Part shown: positions 23,558 to 31,620 of the stretch, piece by piece
Position numbering within the stretch: position 1 is the first letter of the stretch
Layout of the letters: every line of letters starts with the position of its first letter
From: DATNPH01 sp036703315
GTDB taxonomy: Bacteria > Cyanobacteriota > Cyanobacteriia > Cyanobacteriales > Coleofasciculaceae
NCBI GenBank assembly: GCA_036703315.1
Contig: DATNPH010000192.1
Coordinates: forward strand, 1 to 31,620
Direction: 5' to 3'
Length of the DNA stretch: 31,620 bases
Made by a program: the position numbers and the translations under genes
Notes under the pieces: generated by a model
The model's input: the letters and a program-made list of their open reading frames with translations, nothing else
The model's database searches: none
What the model was told of the DNA's origin: nothing

Positions 23558-24913
23558 ATGGATACTATTAGATATCGCGTGAATATTGATAAATTTAAAC
23601 TTACACAGCAGATTCAATCTGCCCAAAAGCAGTTAGAGGTTCTACAAGTACAGGTTGGTAGACAATCTCCACTGCCGGAGAAATTTCTGGCACAAGCGAT
23701 TGGAGCAATAGAAGAACTTACCATCGCCTTAGAGGAGCTACAGATAGCCGCAGAGGATTTGCAACAGCACAACGCAGAACTGAGCGAGATTCGCCAAAAC
23801 ATGGCAACAGAGAGCCTACGTTACCAGCACTTGTCTAAGTTGACCCCAGATGCCTACTTGGTGACTGATAGTCATCAAATTATCCGAGAGGCTAACACTA
23901 CTGCCGCCATGATGCTGAACGTGAACCAGTCGTTGCTTGTGGGTAAACCACTGATTGTCTTTATTAGTAAAACAGACCGAAAAACCTTTTACAACGAACT
24001 GACAACACTAACAGACTTGGGACAGTCAAAGAACTGGGAGATGCAGTTGCAACCTAGGAAGTGTGAACCTTTTCCAGCTGTATTCACAGTCGGTACTATA
24101 CATAATAGTGAGGATGATTTAGTCGGTTTTGGCTGGCTAATCCGCGACATCACAGAACGCAAGCGAGCAGAGCAAGCCCAGAGAGAACTAGAGGCAGAAA
24201 GAGAATTTAGCGAACTCAAATCCCGCTTTATCCAAACCGTCTCCCACGAATTTCGCACGCCTTTGAGCATTATTCTCTCTTCAAGTGAATTGCTAGAAAA
24301 ATACAGCGATCGCTTTAGTGACCAGAAAAAAGTCCAGCATTTCCAGAAAATCCGAAAGGCTGTAGGCTATACAACTCAGTTGCTAGATGATGTTTTGGTT
24401 TTGAGCAAAGCTGATGCGGAAAAGCTAGCGTTTAACCCGACAATAGTAGATTTAGAGCAGTTCTGCTTAAATCTAGTAGAAGAACACCAACTTATCAGTA
24501 GCTCAAAACACCAAATTCACTTTACTACTCAAGGCAAATGTCGCCCTGCATACCTGGATGAAAAACTACTCAGGTACATCTTCGGTAATCTACTTTCAAA
24601 TGCACTGAAGTATTCGCCCCAAGGAGGTATAGTCTGGTTTACACTCATCGCTGACGACGGCATTGCTATTTGTCATATTCAAGACCAAGGTATTGGCATT
24701 CCTCCAGAAGACCAACAACGTTTATTTGAGCCATTCCATCGGTCAAACAATATTGGCTCCATTCCTGGAACTGGCTTAGGGTTGGCAATTGTCAAACGAG
24801 CTGTAGATTTACATACAGGAGAGATCGCGGTTGAAAGTGAAGTCGGCGTAGGAACCACGTTTACTGTTACCCTACCTCTAAATCAGGTAACACCTAAAGA
24901 GTCTCAAAACTAA
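23558..24913 (+). CDS. Soluble PAS-domain sensor histidine kinase
   Basis: A 451-residue cytoplasmic two-component kinase. An N-terminal coiled coil (about 15-88, with EELTIALEELQIAAEDLQQH) leads into a PAS domain (about 90-200, ending FGWLIRDITERKRAE). The HisKA box follows with phospho-acceptor His230 in VSHEFRTPLSII, then HATPase_c with N-box NLLSNALKYSP (N348), G1 DQGIGIPPED and G2 GTGLGLAIV. No membrane segments are seen. ATG 23558 is preferred over TTG 23546. The AtzE-like gene starts 4 bp after the stop, so the two are probably translationally coupled, and the kinase may sense the pathway's substrate or nitrogen state. No response regulator is in the window. Confidence 0.9.
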   Translation: MDTIRYRVNIDKFKLTQQIQSAQKQLEVLQVQVGRQSPLPEKFLAQAIGAIEELTIALEELQIAAEDLQQHNAELSEIRQNMATESLRYQHLSKLTPDAYLVTDSHQIIREANTTAAMMLNVNQSLLVGKPLIVFISKTDRKTFYNELTTLTDLGQSKNWEMQLQPRKCEPFPAVFTVGTIHNSEDDLVGFGWLIRDITERKRAEQAQRELEAEREFSELKSRFIQTVSHEFRTPLSIILSSSELLEKYSDRFSDQKKVQHFQKIRKAVGYTTQLLDDVLVLSKADAEKLAFNPTIVDLEQFCLNLVEEHQLISSSKHQIHFTTQGKCRPAYLDEKLLRYIFGNLLSNALKYSPQGGIVWFTLIADDGIAICHIQDQGIGIPPEDQQRLFEPFHRSNNIGSIPGTGLGLAIVKRAVDLHTGEIAVESEVGVGTTFTVTLPLNQVTPKESQN

Positions 24914-24917
24914 CAGT

Positions 24918-26306
24918 ATGGATTTGAAACAAGCCGATGCTGTTGCCACTGCTACGGCTATTCGCTCCGGTGAAATAACGGCTAAAGCCGTTGTCAGTTC
25001 TACCTTAGAACGGATTGCTACCCAAAATGAAGCATTCAATTGTTTTACAGCTGTTACTACAGATACGGCACTGGCACAAGCAGAAAGAATTGATCAGCTC
25101 ATTGCTCAAGGTGAAAATCCTGGTACTCTCGCAGGTGTTCCCTTTGCGGTTAAGAACTTATTTGATATTGCTGGTTTAACTACCTTAGCGGGTTCAAAAA
25201 TCAATGCCGAAAATCCCTCAGCCCTAAAGGATGCTACTGCCGTCGCCCGACTCAAACAAGCAGGTGCTGTGCTAGTTGGGGCGTTGAATATGGATGAATA
25301 TGCATATGGTTTTGTCACTGAAAATAGCCATTACGGTTCTACTCGCAACCCTCATGATCCAACCCGTATTGCTGGGGGTTCATCCGGCGGTTCTGCGGCA
25401 GCGGTATCAGCGGGATTAGTGCCTCTAACTCTAGGTTCTGACACCAATGGTTCTATTCGTGTTCCTGCCTCCCTATGCGGCATTTTGGGTTTTAAGCCTA
25501 CCTATGGACGTTTGTCACGCGCAGGCGCTGTCTTGTTTGCTGGTAGCTTCGATCATGTCGGCCCGTTTGCTCGTTCCGTGCGAGATATTGCAACGACGTT
25601 TGATAGTCTTCAGGGAGCAGATGAGCGTGATCCAATTTGTACAGCGCGTCCCCCAGAACTGTGTTTACCTCAACTTAGCCAAGGGATTGAGGGTTTGCGA
25701 GTTGCGGTAGCTAATGATTATTTTGCTAAAGGTGGAGAACCAGAAGTCTTTGAAGCGGTTGCCAAGGTTGCTCGTGCGCTAGATGTAACGGCATCTGTCA
25801 CTATACCGGAACCTCATCGAGCAAGGGCAGCAGCGTTTATTATTACAGCTTCTGAGGGGGCAAATCTGCATTTGGCGAATTTGCGATCGCGTCCTCAAGA
25901 TTTTGACCCGGCAACACGCGATCGCTTTTTGGCAGGTGCTTTGATTCCTGCGACTTGGTATATTCAGGCGCAACGATTCAGGCAGTGGTATCGCGATCGT
26001 GTCCGTGAAATCTTCCAGAGTGTAGATATTATTCTTGCTCCCACAACGCCTTGTGTTGCCCCTCATCTTGGTCAGGAAAAGATGGTAATTGCTGGAGAAG
26101 AAGTGCTAGTCCGTCCTAATTTGGGATTGTATACCCAACCGTTGTCGTTTATTGGCTTACCCGTCTTATCCGTTCCGATTCATCTTCCAGGTTACTTACC
26201 GTTAGGAGTACAAATTATTGCAGCGCCTTATAACGAGGCATTGATTCTAAGAGTTGCTGCTGTGCTTGAGGCGCAAGGAATTGTATCTGCCCCTGTTGTG
26301 CAATGA
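24918..26306 (+). CDS. AtzE-type amidase (amidase signature family)
   Basis: A 462-residue amidase-signature hydrolase. The Ser-cisSer-Lys triad is visible: K79 in PFAVKNLFDIAG, cis-Ser155 in AGGSSGGSAA and nucleophile S179 in LGSDTNGSIRVPASLCG. The DTNGSIR variant (Asn for the common Gly) followed by FKPTYGRLSRAG is typical of AtzE, the amidase that with AtzG hydrolyses 1-carboxybiuret, and of HpxY in purine catabolism. An in-window AtzG partner at 22997 strengthens the call over GatA. GatA would also usually carry different flanking motifs. It starts 4 bp after the kinase. Likely role: release of ammonia from a linear carboxy-ureide or oxalurate-like intermediate. Confidence 0.88.
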   Translation: MDLKQADAVATATAIRSGEITAKAVVSSTLERIATQNEAFNCFTAVTTDTALAQAERIDQLIAQGENPGTLAGVPFAVKNLFDIAGLTTLAGSKINAENPSALKDATAVARLKQAGAVLVGALNMDEYAYGFVTENSHYGSTRNPHDPTRIAGGSSGGSAAAVSAGLVPLTLGSDTNGSIRVPASLCGILGFKPTYGRLSRAGAVLFAGSFDHVGPFARSVRDIATTFDSLQGADERDPICTARPPELCLPQLSQGIEGLRVAVANDYFAKGGEPEVFEAVAKVARALDVTASVTIPEPHRARAAAFIITASEGANLHLANLRSRPQDFDPATRDRFLAGALIPATWYIQAQRFRQWYRDRVREIFQSVDIILAPTTPCVAPHLGQEKMVIAGEEVLVRPNLGLYTQPLSFIGLPVLSVPIHLPGYLPLGVQIIAAPYNEALILRVAAVLEAQGIVSAPVVQ

Positions 26307-26422
26307 AAAGTTCTAATAGCTCTAAGCTAAGGTTGAAGAAGTTAAGGTCTGAACAAGACATAAGAGTCGTAATAAGTACGGGTATTTGATAACTAATAAC
26401 AGATAGTTGAGGAGGTTGTGCA

Positions 26423-27337
26423 ATGTCAGCCGACGCAATTGGGGAGACAATATCCAACAGTGCGATCGCTTCTGGCGGTGCTTGGAGCATAATACCGGAC
26501 TGGGAACCTCCCATGCCACCAACCGATTTGATTTTTGATGATGGTGAACCGTTGGAATCAAACCGCCACCGCATTGGTATCAATGCATTGATTCGCTCAT
26601 TCAATCAAGCGTACCTTGAGCGCAGCGATTTCTTTGCAGGGGGCAATATGTTTATCTACTACAGCAGCACCCAGGCGAAAAATAAAGACTTTAGAGGCCC
26701 TGATTTCTTTGTGGTTTTGGATGTTGATGGTAGTCACCCTCGGCAAGGCTGGGTTGTTTGGGAAGAAGAGGGTCGCTATCCGGATGTGATTGTCGAGTTA
26801 ATGTCAGACAGTACCGCCACTGTAGATATCACAACCAAAAAAGACCTCTACGAGCGCACGTTCAAGACTCCAGATTACTTTGTTTACGACCCGTTTGACC
26901 CGGATTCCTTGCAAGGCTGGCACTTAGATTTGGATGAAGGCTATCGGGAAATTACTGCCAATGAACAGGGTTGGCTGTGGTGTCAACGCTTAGGGTTGTG
27001 GTTGGGAAGTTGGCAGGGAACGATAGATAGAGAAGAAGCCGTATGGCTGCGCTTTTACGACCAACAGGGAAATCTAGTTCCTCTACCAGAAGAAGCAGCT
27101 CAACAACAGGCTGAGGCGGCTCAACAACGTGCCGATATCGCTGAACAACGCGCTGAGGTAGCCGAAAAACAGGGTGCTTTGCGGCAGTTGCGACGTATAC
27201 TAGCCGTTCGTTTTGGAGAAGTGCCGCAGGATGTGCAAACTCAACTGGAGGAACTCAATCTCACTCAGTTGGAAGGTTTAGTAGAGGTGGCACTAGCCGT
27301 AGAATCGTTGGAGCAATTTGTCAGCCAATTGTCTTGA
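26423..27337 (+). CDS. Uma2 family (DUF820) nuclease-fold protein with C-terminal DUF4351-like tail
   Basis: A 304-residue protein of the Uma2/DUF820 family, a PD-(D/E)XK-fold group greatly expanded in cyanobacteria and of unclear function. Candidate active-site residues are D94 (RGPDFFVVLD), E125 (DVIVELMSDS) and K139/K140 (TKKDLYERTFKTPDYFVYDP). A Glu/Gln/Ala coiled coil follows (about 215-250, built from QQQAEAAQQRADIAEQ-type heptads), then a DUF4351-like helical tail (LRRILAVRFGEVPQDVQTQL and LTQLEGLVEVALAVESL). ATG 26423 has an excellent GAGGAGG Shine-Dalgarno about 7 nt upstream. It is probably not part of the nitrogen island. Confidence 0.85.
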   Translation: MSADAIGETISNSAIASGGAWSIIPDWEPPMPPTDLIFDDGEPLESNRHRIGINALIRSFNQAYLERSDFFAGGNMFIYYSSTQAKNKDFRGPDFFVVLDVDGSHPRQGWVVWEEEGRYPDVIVELMSDSTATVDITTKKDLYERTFKTPDYFVYDPFDPDSLQGWHLDLDEGYREITANEQGWLWCQRLGLWLGSWQGTIDREEAVWLRFYDQQGNLVPLPEEAAQQQAEAAQQRADIAEQRAEVAEKQGALRQLRRILAVRFGEVPQDVQTQLEELNLTQLEGLVEVALAVESLEQFVSQLS

Positions 27338-27485
27338 GACTGGATAGAAGAAGTGGGTGCGCGATCGCACAAAGTACCGTCCCTATCAGAGCGATCGCCC
27401 CAATTTTTGCATAACCTCCCTACTGTCGAGAGATATGGATACTTAAACGAGTAGTCTGTACTCCGACGCCGTTAAGGACTTGCCA

Positions 27486-30400
27486 ATGCACTACCGCCTC
27501 GGAACCGTCAGTCTCGCCGCTACCACTTTACTGCTTTCTCTAACTTCTCCACTCTTACCACTAAGTCGCATTGAGCCTCTTGCCGTACATGCACAGACGA
27601 CTCAAGACCAAAAAGTTGAGCCAGATAGTTTATTCCAAACAGGCGTTGAGCAATTTCACAAAGGGCAGTTGCAGGAAGCCTTAGAGACGTATCAACGAGC
27701 GCTCCAGATGCGTCGAGAACTGGGCGATAAATTTGGCGAAGCAGCCACATTGATTGGAATTGCTGAAGCCTATGCTTGGTTGGGACGCTACACTGAATTC
27801 TTAAAAACAGCACAGCAAGCGTTAGCAATTTACCAAGAATTGGGCGAGCGATCGGGCAAGGCAGAAGCTCTATACCATATCGGTGATGCCTATCTGGCTC
27901 TACAGCAGATGGCTCCAGCGTTGGATAACATCCAGCAGTCGCTAGCTATTCGTCGGGAGGTGCGAGATCGTCAGGGAGAAGGACGATCGCTGGGACTTTT
28001 GGGAGTGGCTCAGGTTAAGCAAGGGCAGGTAGCGCAAGGACTCGAAACGTTACAGCAGTCAGTCGCCATTTTGAGAGAGTCAGTTAACACTCCAGCAGAA
28101 CGGAAAAGGCAGCAATTCTATCAAGGGCTATTCCTTGGTTGGCTCGGATATGCTCATTTGCTCTCAGACAAACCCGATCAGGCGTCTGAGTTGTTCCAAC
28201 AAGCTCTCAGAGTCAGTCAAGAGATTAACAATCCTTCCATTGAAATAGTCACTCGGTTTTTCACAGGCTTGTTTTACGAGAAACAGAAGCAACCGACGGC
28301 TGCCATTGAAGCCTATCAGCGATCGCTAGTTCTAGCTAAACAAACAGGCGATCGCACCACTGAAACCAGCATCCTCAATCAAATTGGGTTTGTTTATGTC
28401 GAGCAAAAGCAGTATCCCCAAGCGCTGGAGTACTACCAACAGGCGTTGACAGTAGCCCAGCAAACAGACAATCGCACAGCCCAAGTCCAATCTCTGGTGA
28501 ACATTGGATTCACTTATTCATCTCAGGGATATGATTTGTTGCGAGCTGGCTCGGCTCAACAGGCGCTGTTATCCTTTCAACAGCAATTAAAGTTTTCCCA
28601 GTCAGCACTATCTATTGCTCAAAACCTTCCCGATGCTGAGCGTGAAAATGCGTTATTGGGAATTTCACTGGCTTACGGCGCTATCGGTCACAGTTACAAC
28701 GCTCTAAAGCAGTATTCTGAAGCCATCTCAGCGCACCAACAGGCACTCAGCTTCGCTCAGCAAGCAGGCGATCGGGAGGCTGAGTTTAATGCTTGGAGCA
28801 TGATTGTCGGCACTCACTATTTCCTCGCACAGCAGCTTGGGGCGGCGGGTAAGTTTCAGCAAGCATTGGAAACGTTCCAGCAGGGACTCAAGTATGGGCA
28901 ACAGGCACTAGCTCAGGCGGATAAGAACCCTGAGTGGAAGCGTCAAGCCTTGGACATCCTTGACACCTTCTACACCGGAATCGGATTGCTCTACTTTGAC
29001 CAAGGAAAGTATCCCAATTCAACCGAAGCCTATCAACAAGCTTTAGCGATCGAGCGACAACTAGGCGATCGCGGCGGGGAAGCCTCTACGCTGAAGCTCA
29101 TTGCAGGCAATCATGCAAGGCTGGGAGAGTTTAGTCAGGCTCTAAAACTTTACGAGCAAGTCCTCACCATTGTCCGCGAGCTTCAAGATCCGGTTGGGGA
29201 AGCAGGGGCGCTGGTCAGGATTGGGAAGACTTACGATGATTTGGGACAGTATTCAAAGGCAGAAGAGTATTACCAACAGGCACTGGCGATCACTAGACAA
29301 CAGGGAGCGCTGAAAGAGCAAGCTATAATTCTGAACAACCTTGGTCTAGTTTATGGTAACCAAGGAGAGCCTGAGCGGCAGTTAAAGTCCTACCAGGAGG
29401 CGTTGCACCTCAATCGCGAGGTTCGTCGTCGCATCTCAACGGAGACACCCGACAATCTGGCGCGACTTTGCTCTCTTGGGTCATCTAGAAATGGACAGAC
29501 ATCCGGCTTACCCAGTCATTTGGCAGAACAAATTGTAGAGAATCAGCGAAATACTTGTCTGGAATCGACACGCCATCTAGAAGCCGTTACGCTCAACAAT
29601 ATCGGACTGGTTTATAGCGACCAGGGAGCCTATCCACAAGCCTTGGAGAACTATCAGCAATCTCTGACAATTGCTAGAGAACTCCAAGATCGCTCTCAGC
29701 AAGCAACTACTCTCTTCAATGTTGGCTCAGTCTACCAGAAGCAGGGAGCTTACCCCAAAGCACTGGAGTCTTACCGGCAGGTGTTGGAGTTTAGAAGAGC
29801 CATTGGCGACAAGGCAGGCGTTGGAAACACCCTTAACAACATAGGGAGTGTTTATGCCGACCTGGGACAATATCAACAGGCGCTTTCCTACTACCAGCAA
29901 GCTCTAGAGATTGCTAAAGAATTGGGGCAACGCGCACAAGAAGCCAGGACGCTCTCCAGTATTGGAAGTAGTCACAGCTATCTGGGAAATTACGACGAAG
30001 CGCTAAAGTTGCTCCAGCAAGCGTTGAAAATTCACCAAGAGATTGGGGCACGCGACGGAGAAACGATCACCCTCAACAACATTGGTTACGTTCATCAGTT
30101 CCAGGGACGCTACGCACAGGCATTGGAAGTCTACCAACAAGCTCTGGCAATTGCCCAGAAGATTGGCGATCGCCGTACACAAGCCTATGTGATCAATAAC
30201 CTTGCTAGTGTTTATCGTGACCAGGGAAACTATCTCCAAGCGATGAGCTATCACCAGCAGGCGTTGGAGATTTGCTCCCAGATTGGCGATCGGGCTGGAC
30301 AGGTGACTTCCCTGATCAACATTGGCTTGATTCACTCTGCTCAAGGACGCTATCCCGAAGCATTGAAGTTTTCCCAACAAGCCCTGACCCTTGCCAAAGA

Positions 30401-31620
30401 GTTGGGCACCCGTGCTGAGGAAGCAACAGCGCTGAACAACATCGGAACACTACTTTACGCTCAACAGAACAACGTTTCCGAGTCGATGAAGTATTTCGAG
30501 CAAGCATTGGCAATCAACAGAGAGATTGGCGATCGCAGTAGCGAAGCCGCTACCCTCAGAAACATGGCAATAGATTATGGCAACCAAGGAGAGTATGCTA
30601 AGGCACTAGAGTTGCTCCAGCAAGCCTTGAGCATTTCCCAGACCATTGGCGACAAGGGTGAGGTGGCAAATCATCTCAACAGCATCGGCTCACTCTACAA
30701 CCGATTGGGGCAATATCCGCAAGCGTTGAAAGAGCGTGAACGGGCACTCACTATTGCCAGAGAGATTGGCTCTCGTCCGCAAGAGGTGAACATTGTGGGT
30801 TCTATAGGTGTCACCTACAGGCTGCAGAAAGACTACGTCAAAGCCTTAGAGCAGTACCGCCAAGCATTGACACTTGCCAGGGAAATTGGCTCTCGCGCTA
30901 ATGAAGGTTACGCTCTGGGCAATTTCGGCTACGTGTACGAACGTCAGGGCAAGTATGCGCTGGCATTGGAATCGTTGCAGCAGGCGCTAGCGATTTTCCG
31001 GGACACTGGCGATCGCTACGGGGAAGGCTTTGCCTTGGGTGGATTAGGATTAGCCTATCAAGATTCAGGACGAGATGCCGAAGCGCTGAAAACCTATCAG
31101 CAGGCAAGGGCAATTCAGCAAGAGATTGGCGATAAAGCTGGCGTTGGTTCAACTCTCACCTATCTTGGCAAACTTTACAATAGCAAAGGACAGTATGCTG
31201 AGGCGGAAACGAGCTTATTCAAGGCTGTGGAACTGTGGGAGACTCTGCGAGGCTCAGGATTAAATGATGAAAATAAAATCTCCCTGTTTGACACCCAAGC
31301 TGAAACTTACCGCTATCTGCAACAGAGCCTGATTGCCCAGAATAAAACGGATGCTGCTCTAGAAGCTGCCGAACGCGGTCGAGCCAGAGCTTTTGTGGAA
31401 TTATTAGCCAAACAATTATCCCCTCAATCCAACGAGCCAATTAAGTACCCTTCCCTGGAAGAAATTAAATATGTCGCCCAGCAGCAAAACGCCACCCTGG
31501 TTGAATATTCCATTGTTCCAGGTGAATCCCTCTACATTTGGGTGATTCATCCCAATGGAAAAATTGACTTTCGCTCGGTTGACCTGAAAACTTGGCTACA
31601 GCAACAAAATATCTCTTTGG
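27486..31620 (+). CDS. Secreted giant TPR protein with CHAT domain (3' end outside window)
   Basis: An unbroken frame of 1378 codons from ATG 27486 (AAGGA about 7 nt upstream) to the window edge. Residues 1-36 look like a signal peptide (LAATTLLLSLTSPLLPL, cleavage after VHA). About 28 tetratricopeptide units of the TPR_12/kinesin-light-chain type follow, with a recurring core like TLNNIGxVYxxxGxYxxALx-YQQALxIAxxIGDR and period 40. A non-TPR insert of about 50 residues interrupts them near residues 645-695. From about residue 1260 the sequence matches the start of a CHAT domain: QAETYRYLQQSLI, AAERGRARAFVELLA and ATLVEYSIVPGESLYIWVI. The catalytic His and Cys would lie beyond the window. CHAT is a caspase-like fold, so this may be a protease or scaffold. 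Confidence 0.9.
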   Translation, partial: MHYRLGTVSLAATTLLLSLTSPLLPLSRIEPLAVHAQTTQDQKVEPDSLFQTGVEQFHKGQLQEALETYQRALQMRRELGDKFGEAATLIGIAEAYAWLGRYTEFLKTAQQALAIYQELGERSGKAEALYHIGDAYLALQQMAPALDNIQQSLAIRREVRDRQGEGRSLGLLGVAQVKQGQVAQGLETLQQSVAILRESVNTPAERKRQQFYQGLFLGWLGYAHLLSDKPDQASELFQQALRVSQEINNPSIEIVTRFFTGLFYEKQKQPTAAIEAYQRSLVLAKQTGDRTTETSILNQIGFVYVEQKQYPQALEYYQQALTVAQQTDNRTAQVQSLVNIGFTYSSQGYDLLRAGSAQQALLSFQQQLKFSQSALSIAQNLPDAERENALLGISLAYGAIGHSYNALKQYSEAISAHQQALSFAQQAGDREAEFNAWSMIVGTHYFLAQQLGAAGKFQQALETFQQGLKYGQQALAQADKNPEWKRQALDILDTFYTGIGLLYFDQGKYPNSTEAYQQALAIERQLGDRGGEASTLKLIAGNHARLGEFSQALKLYEQVLTIVRELQDPVGEAGALVRIGKTYDDLGQYSKAEEYYQQALAITRQQGALKEQAIILNNLGLVYGNQGEPERQLKSYQEALHLNREVRRRISTETPDNLARLCSLGSSRNGQTSGLPSHLAEQIVENQRNTCLESTRHLEAVTLNNIGLVYSDQGAYPQALENYQQSLTIARELQDRSQQATTLFNVGSVYQKQGAYPKALESYRQVLEFRRAIGDKAGVGNTLNNIGSVYADLGQYQQALSYYQQALEIAKELGQRAQEARTLSSIGSSHSYLGNYDEALKLLQQALKIHQEIGARDGETITLNNIGYVHQFQGRYAQALEVYQQALAIAQKIGDRRTQAYVINNLASVYRDQGNYLQAMSYHQQALEICSQIGDRAGQVTSLINIGLIHSAQGRYPEALKFSQQALTLAKELGTRAEEATALNNIGTLLYAQQNNVSESMKYFEQALAINREIGDRSSEAATLRNMAIDYGNQGEYAKALELLQQALSISQTIGDKGEVANHLNSIGSLYNRLGQYPQALKERERALTIAREIGSRPQEVNIVGSIGVTYRLQKDYVKALEQYRQALTLAREIGSRANEGYALGNFGYVYERQGKYALALESLQQALAIFRDTGDRYGEGFALGGLGLAYQDSGRDAEALKTYQQARAIQQEIGDKAGVGSTLTYLGKLYNSKGQYAEAETSLFKAVELWETLRGSGLNDENKISLFDTQAETYRYLQQSLIAQNKTDAALEAAERGRARAFVELLAKQLSPQSNEPIKYPSLEEIKYVAQQQNATLVEYSIVPGESLYIWVIHPNGKIDFRSVDLKTWLQQQNISL

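Noticed and set aside
30003..31440. Several minus-strand frames of 65-125 codons near the window end
   Set aside because: They are antisense to the repetitive TPR coding sequence, which runs unbroken on the plus strand; periodic codons create long antisense frames.
1..31620. tRNA, rRNA, CRISPR-Cas or prophage genes
   Set aside because: I looked through the spacers on both strands and saw no cloverleaf with a conserved T-loop, no rRNA signature and no phage or cas genes.

Overview
The window is chromosomal DNA from a filamentous or Chroococcidiopsis-like cyanobacterium. The evidence is the tail of the photosystem I gene psaD followed directly by trpE (the psaD-trpE order known from Synechocystis), dense HIP1 palindromes (GCGATCGC), several families of short tandem heptamer/octamer repeats, G/C-hairpin repeats, and cyanobacterial gene types such as RlpA with a long unique N-terminus, Uma2/DUF820 and a TPR-CHAT giant. 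I cannot name the species.

Layout. (1) 1-3437: psaD 3' end, a repeat-rich spacer, trpE, and a convergent rlpA-like gene. (2) 3438-8788: a low-density zone with a TauE/SafE permease and an FAD-dependent oxidoreductase, both on the minus strand, among gene wreckage (a phzF remnant, a VOC/glyoxalase-like fragment, a band-7 remnant, a possible small-membrane-protein remnant), two tiny ORFs, terminators, and a 256-nt stretch of strong hairpins without an ORF that may be an undescribed structured RNA. (3) 8789-13247: a minus-strand operon for an SsuABC/ThiYXZ-type ABC importer (Tat lipoprotein, ATPase, permease) ending in a cytosine-deaminase-like amidohydrolase. (4) 13868-26306: a divergent plus-strand series: RutC-like RidA protein, BMP-family nucleoside-type ABC importer (binding lipoprotein, double ATPase, two permeases), alpha/beta hydrolase, ureidoglycolate-lyase-family protein, AtzG-like DUF4089 protein, a soluble PAS histidine kinase and an AtzE-type amidase. 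An IS200/IS605-type tnpB element sits between the two permease genes. (5) 26423-31620: a Uma2-type nuclease-fold protein and the first 1378 codons of a secreted 28-TPR CHAT protein that runs off the window.

Working hypothesis (inference). Regions 3 and 4 form an island for importing and dismantling nitrogen heterocycles (pyrimidine, purine or ureide type). Two unrelated importers are combined with ring deamination (CodA-like), enamine/imine removal (RutC-like), ureide cleavage (AllA-like) and amide hydrolysis (AtzEG, equivalent to HpxXY of bacterial urate pathways). Perfect GTAN8TAC (NtcA-type) sites lie in the spacer between the two divergent units and in front of the BMP gene, which fits nitrogen control. 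The known initiating enzymes (RutA/RutB, xanthine dehydrogenase, urate oxidase, allantoinase) are not in the window, so the substrate is open. The IS supplies the stop codon of the first permease, and its predicted omega-RNA guide would match the interrupted gene.
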